Origin: Triatoma infestans
Lineage: Eukaryota; Arthropoda; Insecta; Hemiptera; Reduviidae
Direction of reading: 5' to 3'
Length of the DNA: 64,000 nt
NCBI GenBank assembly: GCA_011037195.1
Contig: JAAEAF010003518.1
Coordinates: 184,705 to 248,704 of the forward strand
In this document: piece by piece, positions 10,223 to 19,480 of the stretch
Position numbering within the stretch: position 1 is the stretch's first letter
How the letters are laid out: every line of letters starts with the position of its first letter
Notes under the pieces: generated by a model
The model's input: only the letters and a program-made list of their open reading frames with translations
Told to the model about the DNA's origin: nothing
The model's database searches: none
Position numbers and translations under genes: made by a program

Positions 10223-11908
10223 TTACTCAGTGGCACACTTATTCCGAGGCTTACCCTTAGGCCAACCTCTTTTCTTATGTCTAGGAGGATGGTCAGAAAT
10301 GCTGCCACCCTCCGATTCCGAAGCTTCAATGTCCGTCCCCATCAGCTGCCATTGCTGCTGGGGGGAGCGGACATTGGGAATTATTTGTCCTTTAGTGGAA
10401 CTGCCGCTTTTTCCTCTAACCCTTATTGGGCTTGGGGGCGGCAGAATCAATTTTGGACTTTTCCTCCTGGAAGAGCGTCTCGGTGATTTCACCACCTTCC
10501 ACTCCCCCTCGGAGGAAGTCATTTGTTTAGGTGGGATTGATCCCACCTTTGTATTACTCCCACTAGCTGTGGGAGTTGTTGGTAGCCTTTCGGCTACCAA
10601 TGCCCCTTGAGGGGCATGTTTGGGTGGTGGGATTTCTCCCACCTTTGTAATAGTTCCCCTGAAGACCGGGGAGGGGTCATTTATTTGTTGCCCCAGACTA
10701 ATTGCGGGGGCTGGAATGTGTGCCACCATTTGGGGTGCCTTTGCTTTCTCCGAGTATGAAATTTCTTGGGTTGCGTAAAATTTACTTTCAACAATTGCTC
10801 TTGCCTCATGATATGGCAATTGTTGAAGTGTCTTTATTTTCTGAATTTCTTTTTCTTTAGTTAAGATTGGGCACCCCGAGGATCTGGCATTATGATCTCC
10901 GCCACAATTTACGCATGTAATTGGCGGTGTGCACTCGCCTTCATGGTTAGGTTTACCACATATGCACACCGGTTCTACAGCCTTACATTTCATGGAAGTG
11001 TGCCCAAACTTCTGACATTTATAGCATCTCATTGGAGACGGTATATATGGGCGCACTTTTAGCTTATAGAAAGCTGCGTCAATCATTTGTGGCGGTCTTG
11101 GGCGGTCAAAGGTGAGGACGAGGGAAGCAGTATCCACTAAGGAACCTTCCTGTCTCCGCTTTATTCGCCTCACATCCACCACACCCTGATCAGCCAGACC
11201 CTCTTTTATATCTTCTACAGAACTGTTCAAAAAGTCCCGACATGTAATCACACCTTGTGATGTGTTTAGACGTTTGTGGGGACATGCTTCCAGTTCAGCA
11301 TCCATATACTTTTGTAACTTCAGGATAATTTCTGCCTGAGCGCGGTTTTCTGCTTCGATGCAAATAGATCCGTCGTTTTGCTTTTTTACACTTTTTGGTT
11401 TACCTACGGACGTTTTTATATATTGGTACAATTTGAAGGAACACTCATTTGTGAAGGAACCATCCTTCTTTTTTACAACGAAGAACCTTCCCCAATTATC
11501 TTCTTCCAAGTCTAAAAACTTCGTAATTTTCTCAGCTACTTTGTTGCCGCCCCTGGCTTTCTTCCTTGGCGGTGAAGAGGGGCTATAGGGCTGCAGCGTA
11601 AATTGCAGCCCAGTCAGTGTTTTCACAGTCGTGTTGTCCTTTTCCATGCCTTTTCTTTTGCCTGTAAGATCGGTCGAAGGGGTGGGAGTTGCTGTAGAGT
11701 GGGGAATCTCTACAAGGGGAAGGGATTCAGAAGAAGGGAAAGGATTGTTAGGTATAGGATTAGGTTGGAGGGTTGGACTAGGAATAGGGTGGGATATTGG
11801 GGTAGGGAGAAAGGTTGGGCTAGGCCCAGAAAGATGTTTTTGATTATTGTCCATAATAATCTTGTTTTTTTCGTCGAGATATGTGGTCCCGCCTCCACGG
11901 ACGCTCAA
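10223..11908 (-). CDS. Element A ORF1: Gag-like RNA-binding protein
   Basis: A 561-residue protein, uninterrupted. Residues 29-80 are proline/serine/threonine-rich and probably disordered. About 135-290 is a mixed domain of the kind found before the zinc knuckles in jockey/I-group Gag proteins. Three cysteine-rich knuckles follow: CYKCQKFGHTSMKC (295-308), CICGKPNHEGEC (315-326) and CVNCGGDHNARSSGC (332-346). The tail is basic (PRRSSRRKSPK, PRHKKRGWPKGKPR). It should bind the element RNA and form the ribonucleoprotein. The first ATG (11908) is used here; a second in-frame ATG at 11851 is also possible. ORF2 begins about 120 nt after its stop. Confidence 0.88.
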   Translation of the reverse strand: MSVRGGGTTYLDEKNKIIMDNNQKHLSGPSPTFLPTPISHPIPSPTLQPNPIPNNPFPSSESLPLVEIPHSTATPTPSTDLTGKRKGMEKDNTTVKTLTGLQFTLQPYSPSSPPRKKARGGNKVAEKITKFLDLEEDNWGRFFVVKKKDGSFTNECSFKLYQYIKTSVGKPKSVKKQNDGSICIEAENRAQAEIILKLQKYMDAELEACPHKRLNTSQGVITCRDFLNSSVEDIKEGLADQGVVDVRRIKRRQEGSLVDTASLVLTFDRPRPPQMIDAAFYKLKVRPYIPSPMRCYKCQKFGHTSMKCKAVEPVCICGKPNHEGECTPPITCVNCGGDHNARSSGCPILTKEKEIQKIKTLQQLPYHEARAIVESKFYATQEISYSEKAKAPQMVAHIPAPAISLGQQINDPSPVFRGTITKVGEIPPPKHAPQGALVAERLPTTPTASGSNTKVGSIPPKQMTSSEGEWKVVKSPRRSSRRKSPKLILPPPSPIRVRGKSGSSTKGQIIPNVRSPQQQWQLMGTDIEASESEGGSISDHPPRHKKRGWPKGKPRNKCATE

Positions 11909-12519
11909 AATGGACCCGGTTACTCTCCGGGTGGACCATCACACCCCGATATAGTCAGGTGCCGCGGAAGACAGCGTTCCAATACTGAAGCATCGACCCG
12001 TGCCCCCGCGGCCCCCCTCCTAACCCTAGGAACCCGCCTGAGGCGGAATTCCCTAGCCTTCCTGGAGTCGGGCTATCCCCCAGGTAGAGCTCTCGGGTGA
12101 AGCCGAGGCCAAAGACATGTGTTGGGATCGGACGCCCGCAGGTCGTCGTCTCCCTCAATGCCCAGGATCCCCTTTTCCACCCTAGCCCCAAAGCCTCGTG
12201 CCGGCAAGCACGAGGGAGAGATATTTATACTCCGAGCTCTCAACGAGTGCGTGTCCTTGTTCATGCAGTGTGTGTGGTCGTCTGTAAAGTGTCGAGTGTT
12301 CAGGTGTGAGTGAATGTGTGTGGTGGGGAGCTCAAGTTTACCTGTGGGTGCGCTGAACCCAAGTAGCTGCACACATCAACTACCTCTGCAGGTCCTATGT
12401 GTAGTGTGTAGTGTTAAGGATGTCAATATGAGCGTATATTGTAGTGTTGTTAGGCTGGGAAACCCGCAGGGACGCCTAGATCCCTGAAGAAGTGGCTAGT
12501 CCACTTCCCCCTACGGGGA
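11909..12519 (-). promoter_or_regulatory. 5' UTR / internal promoter region of element A
   Basis: 611 nt between the 5' end and ORF1, much more GC-rich than the surroundings. Non-LTR elements carry their promoter here, but no specific promoter motif is claimed. The first bases on minus are CCCCGTAGGGGG, followed by two strong hairpins (12489-12507 and 12467-12486). Short open frames on both strands are not considered genes. Confidence 0.6.
12467..12507 (-). other. Two stable hairpins at the 5' end of element A
   Basis: On minus, GAAGTGG-ACTAG-CCACTTC (7-bp stem) and CAGGGA-...-TCCCTG (6-bp stem) follow one another within 60 nt of the element's first base. 5' ends of some non-LTR elements fold into self-cleaving or structured RNAs. 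The sequence does not let me assign a known ribozyme class. Confidence 0.55.
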
Positions 12520-12526
12520 AAACACA

Positions 12527-12532
<6 letters not shown>
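12520..12532. repeat. Target-site duplication of element A, 5' side
   Basis: AAACACAATTATT, identical to 5473-5485. Removing element A plus one copy restores element B's 3' end running straight into its (TTA)n tail. Confidence 0.85.

Positions 12533-12574
<42 letters not shown>
12533..12574 (+). repeat. (TTA)n microsatellite, 3' tail of element B
   Basis: About 14 TTA/ATT units directly after the target duplication. Simple-repeat tails are typical of several non-LTR clades. It is displaced from the rest of B by element A. Confidence 0.75.
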
Positions 12575-12576
<2 letters not shown>

Positions 12577-13319
12577 AATCATTAAGTGCAATGACTTTAA
12601 AGTTATTCATACCTGAAATAAATTTAAAATGTTAACAACCTTGATTTATTTCAAAACAAAACTATATTTGATATAAAATCATCTGCGTCTCAAACATACA
12701 ATGTTTAATGACTTTAATATTATGATATATTTCTCTCGTTACATTTTTCCCCGCTTCCAGTTTTTTTTTATATTTCTTCGATTACGAGAAATTTTAGTGA
12801 ATAGAATCAGGAATAGTTAAAATACACACACGTTCTTTTGGCACCCCAAAACTTGCAGACAATATCGTCATTGCCAAATCTGTTGTCCATTCCCTTTGTG
12901 CAAGGACCATCACAATCCACTTAGAATTTGCATCTAAAACTATCAAATGATAGGTTCCTTCTTAATTCTAAAGTCATTTTTGTTATATTTTTTTTTTTCA
13001 CACAAACAAGAAAGCCTTGATATGTTAAATAACATATCAAGAACCACAAAAAGGGTTCTACAAATTTATTTATAATTACGAATTTATATCCTTTTGCAGA
13101 ATAATTTTTTTTTTTTAAACTAATGTTGTCTATTTCAAAATCATACTCAACTAAGAAAAGGGCATACCTCTGTAGTCGATAGGCAGCCATTATAGGTAAC
13201 CGTTTATTCCGATCTGAAATATGCATCAAGGGGACTATGATCACTGGCCAGTCTGAATGGTCTTCCAAACAATTTTTTTTTGAGAAAATTAGATAGTAAA
13301 CAAAATATCGCGAGTCCTT
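12575..13319. other. Intron sequence, no gene seen
   Basis: AT-rich with long T-runs. A minus frame at 12921-13268 shows no family motif, and I do not support it as a gene. Confidence 0.4.
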
Positions 13320-13562
13320 CCTTGTTTAACTGTGGAAATTTTTTGTTCATGTCTTAACAACTTTCTACTACCGAAACCGACAATAGTATTATAGTTTCCT
13401 CTAAAGTACTACTTTGTATAACATATAGTTTTTTACCACATATATAATATTAATAAACATTAGAAGCATTGGAAGAATTCCAAATTTGAAGAAAATCGAT
13501 TAACCGGAAATGAGACTTTTACAGACTAGGTTTTTAAGTTTTATGGAATGTTCTACAAAAAT
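13320..13562 (-). repeat. R700 repeat, reverse orientation, partial
   Basis: Carries TTTCCTCTAAAGTACTACTTTGT, GAATTCCAAATTTGAAGAAAATCGATTAACCGGAA and the T-rich block, matching 3040-3190, 30730-30850 and 59060-59170. Confidence 0.65.
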
Positions 13563-13564
13563 AG

Positions 13565-14120
13565 TAAGATTAGATTGACTGAAGGGGAGAGCGGGGCCTC
13601 ATTTCACTGCGACCTGCACTAAGAGATCTGATGTGTAGCTCCTAAAGTTATAGCACATCCCTCAGCTTCGGCTGAAGCCTAATCAGGCCTAGCAAAGCTG
13701 AGAGTGGTTCAATCTTGAAGCTCGTTGCTTGGGGATTCCTTGTCCTCGTTAGGCCGGCACATTTCACAAAGGATGTGTACCGGGGTTTCCTCCTGGACCC
13801 TGCAGAATCGGCATAAAACGTTTATCCGCAAGTAGTAATTGGGCATTTGCCTACACAGCCTACAATGCCCTATTAACAGACCCTATTAGCCTTATGTCCC
13901 TTCGATTATGGGTTAGTAGGTCCCTGGTAAATTTAAGCAAATATATCTTATGAAGAGTTTTGCCTGCCTCTGTCTTGGTGTTCTTTCCCACCCTTGCAGA
14001 ACGCTGTTCTTCTATCCAGCCTTTGATAGAAGTTTGAATTAGGCTCTTGGACAACCCGCAGGAGGTATCCTTCGAACCCTCCCCCCGCTAGGGCATCCGC
14101 TCTCTCGTAAAAATTCAAAT
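13565..14120 (-). pseudogene. Non-LTR retrotransposon 3' fragment (ORF2 end, (AATCT)n tail)
   Basis: Minus strand. At the high-coordinate end it reads ERADALAGGG, the last RNase H motif of LINE ORF2. It continues through a basic linker including SLIQTSIKGWIEEQRS and KFTRDLLTHNRRDIRLIG, to the zinc motif CRFCRVQEETPVHILCE (C-x2-C-x8-H-x4-C). A short 3' UTR ends near 13565 with TCAATCTAATCT, the same tail type as the fragment at 23390-23985, so the two are relatives. Several frameshifts are present; 5'-truncated. Confidence 0.75.
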
Positions 14121-14389
14121 ATGTTTGCTCATTATTAGCTCTCTACAAAGTGATCAACTATTCTTTACCTGCCTTTTTTTGGTAAGTTGGCACTAACCTT
14201 CTATCCCTTGGAAGTGGGAATTTAATATTTATTCATAATTTAATATAATTATGTCATAAATAAATTATTGTACATAATTATACATATTATTGTGCATAAA
14301 TTATTGCATATAATTATATACAACCAACAAGTGTGAGTAACAAGTAACAGAAACATTATGTTGAAGTAAACACTCTACACGAACTTGGT

Positions 14390-14440
14390 TAATTTGCTCT
14401 GACGATGGATGAAAATCCGAAACCGGTCAGGAACAAAATA
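14390..14440 (+). ncRNA. Hammerhead-ribozyme-like motif, family a
   Basis: CTGACGA (14399-14405), one spacer base, stem II GGAT-GAAA-ATCC (14407-14418), GAAA (14419-14422), then the self-complementary stretch ending in CCGGT followed by C (14428), giving a GTC triplet. This is the order of a hammerhead core (CUGANGA, stem II, GAAA, stem III, NUH). Stem I is weak (2 bp) and there is one extra base between the core and stem II, so activity is doubtful. No adjacent coding sequence. Confidence 0.45.
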
Positions 14441-14537
14441 AATATGCATGTTACGACGGATAAAATACCAGAACATATTTTTTCTTTAATTAATTTTACA
14501 TTACAGAAAAATTTGGCAAATAATTAAATAATAATAC

Positions 14538-14670
14538 CTGAGGCATATATCCAATTTGATCTCTTTTTTTTGCTACAGTTGTAATCACACCAGAATCCAA
14601 TTTCAGTCTTCCAACTAGACAGCTAAGAAGTGTAGTTTTACCGCATCCGCTAGGGCCCAATAGTGCATAA
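14538..14670 (-). CDS. ABC transporter exon (Walker A to Q-loop)
   Basis: This 133-nt minus exon begins with one base completing a codon, then YALLGPSGCGKTTLLSCLVG (Walker A GPSGCGKT) and ends DQIGYMPQ (Q-loop glutamine as the last residue). The acceptor is a T-rich tract ending GTCTAG at 14671-14676. The donor is CAG|GTATTA at 14538/14537. Length and motif spacing are those of ABCG/ABCH nucleotide-binding domains, where a short variable loop (here RLKLDSGVITTVAKKR) lies between the Walker A helix and the Q-loop. It joins phase 0 to the exon at 606-760. The preceding exon must end with two bases of a codon; I could not find it on the minus strand up to 64000, so it is either small and unrecognised or outside. 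Confidence 0.88.
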
Positions 14671-14710
14671 CTAGACATACAATAAAATAATACTAATTAA
14701 ATTTGTTTTA

Positions 14711-15070
14711 AGTCTTAATATCAAATTATTTTAGACAAATTTATCAAGTAAAAAAAATATGATAGATTGATTGTTAAACAAGTTCATTGAAAAATCTTGG
14801 AGCCATTTTCGAGGAAATTCCTGAAAACTGAAAAAACCATTCAATGAACTACACTTCCGGTTTGACAAATTTTTTTATCGTACCTTTTGGTGTCGTATTC
14901 CTAAACGAGATATAAAGTTCAGCTATTTTCTGTTTTTGAAATATTTTGTTAGAGATCCATAGAAACAAACAATTGTGAAAGGTATTTGTAAACGTGATTT
15001 TGTATTCACTTTGTTTTGTTCATTTATTATTACTAATATCAAATACAATGCAATTTATGATATAGTGCAA
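14711..15070 (+). repeat. Interspersed repeat S, copy 2
   Basis: Second copy of the repeat at about 1354-1710, matching throughout with small indels. The two copies lie on either side of the nested insertions and outside the ABC exon at 14538-14670. Confidence 0.75.
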
Positions 15071-16195
15071 AATTTGTGACTATCATGCAATTTTTGACAC
15101 CGCCTATGTAATATACGTATATAGAGTATGTGGAAAATAAATACCTTTTGAATTGGGGATACTTGTGTGGAGAAATTATCAATATAGGATTCATTTTATC
15201 AAATCTGTGAAATTAATAGATTTTTAATAAACTTTTGATTTAAATATTCTTTGTTATTTATTTGATTGCTTGTCTGTGATTCATTAATATTCTTACATTA
15301 ATGAATCACAGATTTTAATCTTTGATATAATTTCTCTAGTTATTTGTAGCTCGTGTATTTTTGTGAAGCCTAGTAAATAAAGGCTTTTAATACTAAATCT
15401 AATTTAACCTATCTTGAACCCGACGGCTTCAAAGTAGTTCCGCACTTAGACCAAGACTGGGTCTATTGTGCACCCCGTATTATACGCCTAGAGTTGCCAG
15501 GTGAAAAATGCAACTATATATGATTATGATTTCCCAAATATATCATTTAGGAAATAAATATACCACATTTTTTTTTGAAAACTTTATTAAATAAAAACCA
15601 ACTTAAATCTTTCAAAATTTGTTAATTTATAACAAAAAAAGAGAAAGTAATAAATGCACATACAGCTGCGGCCATAAAATCTTAGACATCAATGTTATCT
15701 GATTGTTAGTTGGTACAGAGCACCCTTTAAGTATTTGTAACCTAAATTTTTTTTTTAGTTTTGTCATTTTTGACACTTGGCGAGAGCGGAACCGGCGGAA
15801 TGCGATGGTGCTAGCTAAGCGCGCGCCTTAAACGAGACTCCTATCAACCAATCAGCATTCACTACATCTTCACTGATGTAGTGCTTATACGAATTATTAT
15901 CGTTATCATCCAGTGGTCGGATAAATATATTATTTTTAGATGTATATTAATATCATATATCAATAAGAACAAAATATATCAGAGTGATATTAAATATATT
16001 AGATCTGGCAACCCTAAATACGCCCAATACCCGTGGTGAAACACTCACATGATCTTCTCCTACTTACAATAATATACATTTTTTTTAAATTGTTAAGTTT
16101 AGTAACGTTTACATGTGCTTGCCACAAAAAAGGTGGTAGGGGTTATTATATATATATCTGAGTATGACTAACATGGGAGCGCCTTTCTGTCGCAA
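15071..16195. other. Non-coding, AT-rich; one perfect hairpin
   Basis: No gene recognised. CACTACATC/GATGTAGTG form a 9-bp hairpin (15860-15883) in a locally GC-richer patch (15780-15890). There is a short palindrome around 15280-15310 (ATTCATTAAT / ATTAATGAAT). Confidence 0.45.
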
Positions 16196-16199
16196 CTTC

Positions 16200-16645
16200 C
16201 GGTAAACTAGTTATCTTTAAATTTGGAATTCTATATTAGTGTTATGTAATTGGTAAAACCATATATTATAATGAAATGGTACTTTACAGGTAAGTCTAAC
16301 GCTATTGTTCCCACAGAACTTCAAAACATCAATTTTGCCGGGAAGTTGTTTCAAATAAAAGTGATAGGTATTTGTGTGTAAATAGTAAACGAAGTTTAAA
16401 GAAAATCTTTGGAACAGTTTTTCGAGGAAATCGCGAAAACTGGAAAAATCTTCATTAAAGTCGCAATTCGGTTGGTGGATTTTGCTCGAACTTTAGTATC
16501 AGATATGGTGATAGTTGCTAAATGGTAGGTGAACCAAGTTTGAGTTTCCGTCATTTTTCATTTTTGAGATATTTTGTTAAAACATACTTTCCCAATAAAA
16601 AACGAATTCAATAATATTATACACTCGCAATATTTTATCTTGTAG
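16200..16645 (+). repeat. R700-related repeat, forward orientation, partial
   Basis: Block order TTTCAAATAAAAGTGATAGG, AAGTTTAAAGAAAATC, GAGGAAATCGCGAAAACTG, CGCAATTCGGTTG, then a TTTTTCATTTTTGAGATATT end. It is closest to the copy at 37770-38050. Confidence 0.6.
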
Positions 16646-16689
16646 TAGTAGTAACTAATAAAATATAAGTAAAATATAAATATTATTAT

Positions 16690-17120
16690 TACTAGTGCTC
16701 GTCTGACCTGCTAGGGAGTAGGCCTTTTCGACAATCCTTTTCCACTCTTCTTTATCATGAGCAAACCTTCTTCATCTTCTTATTGCTGCCTGGCAGAGGC
16801 GACTTTTCTATATCGTCTAATAACAAAGACGAGGTCTTTTACCCTCTGCCCTCCAGATTTGCCATATTCTGGTGGTCTCCATCCTCTCTCCTCATGGCCT
16901 AACTGCCTTAATCTTCTTTTTTTTGACATGGGATACCAGATCTGGCTCCCCAAACACATTCTAGAGATCTACATTTCTTCCTTGTCTCCATCTTCACGGG
17001 CAAGGCCATACATTTTTCGCCAGATAAACCTTTCTTTCGCAGATTCTCAGAATAGTCATGTTTTCCTTTGTTAAGACCTACACTTCGCTACCGTAGCATA
17101 GTGTAGCAAACTATATATAT
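16690..17120 (-). pseudogene. RTE-like non-LTR ORF C-terminal piece
   Basis: Minus strand reads SEVWVLTKENMTILRICERK with frameshifts. This is the post-reverse-transcriptase segment of RTE/BovB-type proteins (usual text YG-SE-WVLTK-x-x-x-x-x-x-x-x-FERK). It then continues with a GEPDLVSHVKKKKI-like stretch. It is the continuation of 18623-19480, from which it is separated by the fold-back mariner. Confidence 0.7.
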
Positions 17121-17121
17121 A

Positions 17122-18620
17122 GGGTGACCAGAGTTATATGCTCCACCCACTTTTTTTTTAAACGGCGGGAAATTTCGAAAAAATAGAAAACACGTATTTA
17201 ATCATTTTTAGTCTAGTTTATTTTCAGTGATTGATCCATTTTTTTTATACCCCAATATCCCGAGATACAGCATCCAACTTTTTTTTTTCAAATGGAACAT
17301 TATATTTTTTTTTGCATATTTTTATAGTAATTGAGCCTAAAATTTTTATAGTAATTGAGTAATAAAAAAAAAAAAATTTAAAATCGGTTAGGTTTTTCAA
17401 AAGTTATGGCAATTTAAAATATGAAAAACAAATTTCAGTTTAATGTCAAAATTACCTTATTTTTTCTTTAAGAAGCTCTTCAAACTGGGCACCATCAACG
17501 GATAGGCAAGCCAAAGCTCTGGACTCCCACGCTCTGTTTGTAGCAGCACTTAGGTGGCAAAGTCAATATCTAGGCAGGCTAGAGTTATTCGACGTTCCAT
17601 ATCTTCGACTGAAGTCATGGGATTAAGGTTCCTGTACACTTTATTTTTTAGATATCCCCACAAAAAATGCACAATTTTATGGACTGATGAATCAAAGTTT
17701 ACCAACAATGGCCTTCTTAATCGTTGGAACTTTAGAATATGGGCAGAAGAAAATCTACAAGTTACCTTCGCCACACGCCATTAGGTTGTTTTTTCTATAA
17801 ATGTTTGGTGTGGAGTTTGAGGAAACCAACTAATCGGCCCATACTTCTACAGAGGGAACTTAACTGGTGAAAGGTATCTAACTTTTTTAAGAGACATTTT
17901 GCCAGTTCTGCTTGAAGATGTTCCTCTAAAACGTCGGTTAGATATGTATTTTCAACAAGATGGTTGCCCGGCACATAATGCGAGAGTTGTTCGACGTTAC
18001 CTGGACAGAAATGTCCACGAAAAGTGGTTAGGAACTCATGGTCCGATCCAATGGCCACCTCGACCTCCGGACTTAACCCCAATGGACTATTTTTTGTGGG
18101 GATATCTAAAAAATAAAGTGTACAGTAACCTTAATCCCGTGGCTTCAGTCGAAGATCTGGAACGTCGAATAACTCTAGCCTGCCTAGATGTTGACTTTGC
18201 CACCTAAGTGCTGCTACAAACAGAGCGTGGGAGTCAGAGCTTTGGCTTGCCTATCCGTTGATAGTGTCCAGTTTGAAGAGCTTCTTTAAAGAAAAAATAA
18301 GGTAATTTTGACATTAAACTGAAATTTGTTTTTCATATTTTAAATTACCATAACTTTTGAAAAACCTAACCGATTTTAAATTTTTTTTTTTAAATTTTTT
18401 TAGAGGCTCAATTACTATAAAAATATGCAAAAAAAAAATATAATGTTCCATTTGAAAAAAAAAAGTTGGATGCTGTATCTCGGGATATTGGGATATAAAA
18501 AAATGGATCAATCACTGAAAATAAACTAGACTAAAAATGATTAAATACGTGTTTTCTATTTTTTCGAAATTTCCCGCCGTTTAAAAAAAAAGTGGGTGGA
18601 GCATATAACTCTGGTCACCC
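17122..18620 (+). mobile_element. Fold-back mariner (DD41D-type) with 530-550-bp inverted arms
   Basis: Ends GGGTGACCAGAGTTATATGC and its exact reverse complement. Flanks are TA (17120-17121) and TG (18621-18622), i.e. a TA target with one changed base. The inverted arms run 17122-17668 and 18089-18620, so each contains not only the terminal repeat but also the transposase C-terminal coding region. The left arm carries it inverted (FLWGYLKNKVY and the tail ITLACLD can be read on minus at 17550-17680). Unique DNA between the arms is about 420 bp. The 5' third of the original element is replaced by an inverted copy of its 3' third. It is inserted in an RTE-like element. Confidence 0.85.
17675..18207 (+). 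pseudogene. Tc1/mariner transposase, central and C-terminal part
   Basis: First catalytic D region ILWTDESKF (about 17678-17700). Second is FQQDGCPAHNARVVRRYL (from about 17953). Third is WPPRPPDLTPMDYFLWGYL (from about 18052). Forty-one residues separate the second and third catalytic aspartates, so this is a DD41D element and not DD34D mariner or DD34E Tc1. The helix-turn-helix DNA-binding half is absent, and there are stops/frameshifts near 17784-17898. Cut-and-paste transposition at TA dinucleotides is the family function; this copy is dead. Confidence 0.82.
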
Positions 18621-18622
18621 TG

Positions 18623-19480
18623 TGTAGTTTTATATATAAGTACCTTTTGGCTTGTTCTTAACAGAGTAGGAAAACTTAATGTCTTGTTCAAAGAGTACGT
18701 ACAGCTGTTTCCAACCACTATTCTGGCTTTTACATCCATAACTACATCATTGTTATATGCCATTAGGGCTCCCAGATATCTGAAATTCTGACACGATTTA
18801 AATTTGTACTCTGCTAGCTGAGCTTGATTATTAATTAGGGATATATTCCTCCCAGTCCTCTCGTTTTTAGTTCGTTAACTTCAAGTCCAATTTTCTTAGC
18901 AGATCTTTGAAGCTCCTGAAAAGCACCTTTGAACGCGCAGATAGCACATCATCCGCATAGACAATGCTACGACAGTCGGTTATATATAATGCCTCCGGGA
19001 TTGGTTTTGATTATCGTGACATTCTTTAGGGCCAAACTGAAAAGTAAGGGAGACAACGGATCTCCTTGCCTTAACTCACTACTATTTACCTTAAATTTGC
19101 TAGACAGCGTGTTCTGCAATTTCACAATATCCTCTGTATTATACAAAGTTCAATCTGGCTAGGCAAGTAAGCTTTTAGAGATTCCAAACGAATTCAGAGT
19201 GTCAATCAACTTGGCTCTATTCACAATTATCGTAGACTTGCTTAAAATCTACAAACATATGGTACAAGTCTAGGTTTATCGTATGTTTTATCTACAATCT
19301 GGCGGAAGGAAAACGTAAATCCTAAGTGGAACTCCGTTTTGAAGTCTTTTATAAATTAAAGTCGACCCTACTTTATATGTCGTAGCAAGAAGAGTTACAG
19401 CCCTGTAATTATCACAAAGCAGTATATTTCCTGTTGTGGTGGTTGGTTCCGCAGAGCTGGAAAGCATCAGAGACATTTTC
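18623..19480 (-). pseudogene. RTE-like reverse transcriptase fragment
   Basis: Minus strand. NYRAVTLLATTYKVGSTLI near 19330-19420 corresponds to reverse-transcriptase block 2 (NYRGISLL-x-x-x-YKV). LRQGDPLSPLLFSLALKNV near 19020-19085 is block B. IVYADDVLSA at about 18940-18970 is the catalytic YADD. Frameshifts and stops break it into several frames. It is joined to 16690-17120 once the fold-back mariner is removed. The high-coordinate end runs into the Penelope-related palindrome near 19440-19480. Confidence 0.8.

Larger units (their letters stand above)
5486..12519 (-). mobile_element. Nearly full-length non-LTR retrotransposon A (RNase H-bearing)
   Basis: A 7.03-kb minus-strand LINE with all expected parts: a 5' UTR (12519-11909), ORF1 with zinc knuckles, ORF2 with endonuclease, reverse transcriptase and RNase H, a long 3' UTR, and an A-rich tail seen as T-rich 5486-5509 on plus. 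It is bounded by a perfect 13-bp target duplication (5473-5485 and 12520-12532). The RNase H domain in ORF2 and three knuckles in ORF1 point to the I/Outcast/LOA/R1 assemblage rather than CR1 or L1. Only one clear coding defect is visible, a frameshift near 9971-9984. The insertion is therefore recent compared with its surroundings. It landed in the 3' tail of element B, inside the ABC intron, in the same orientation as the ABC gene. Confidence 0.9.

Noticed and set aside
10230..12313. Plus-strand and shifted frames over ORF1 and the 5' UTR
   Set aside because: GC-rich antisense frames without family features.
12119..12372. HDV-like ribozyme in the 5' UTR of element A
   Set aside because: Hairpins are clear, but the double-pseudoknot pairing order of HDV ribozymes could not be drawn.
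12921..13268. Minus-strand 115-codon frame
   Set aside because: No family motif, K/N/I/F bias as expected from random AT-rich DNA, no splice context.
16757..17074. Plus-strand 105-codon frame
   Set aside because: Antisense of the RTE-like C-terminal fragment, which carries the recognisable motif on minus.
17550..17774. Separate minus-strand gene ending ITLACLDIDFAT
   Set aside because: It is the inverted copy of the mariner transposase end within the left arm of the fold-back.
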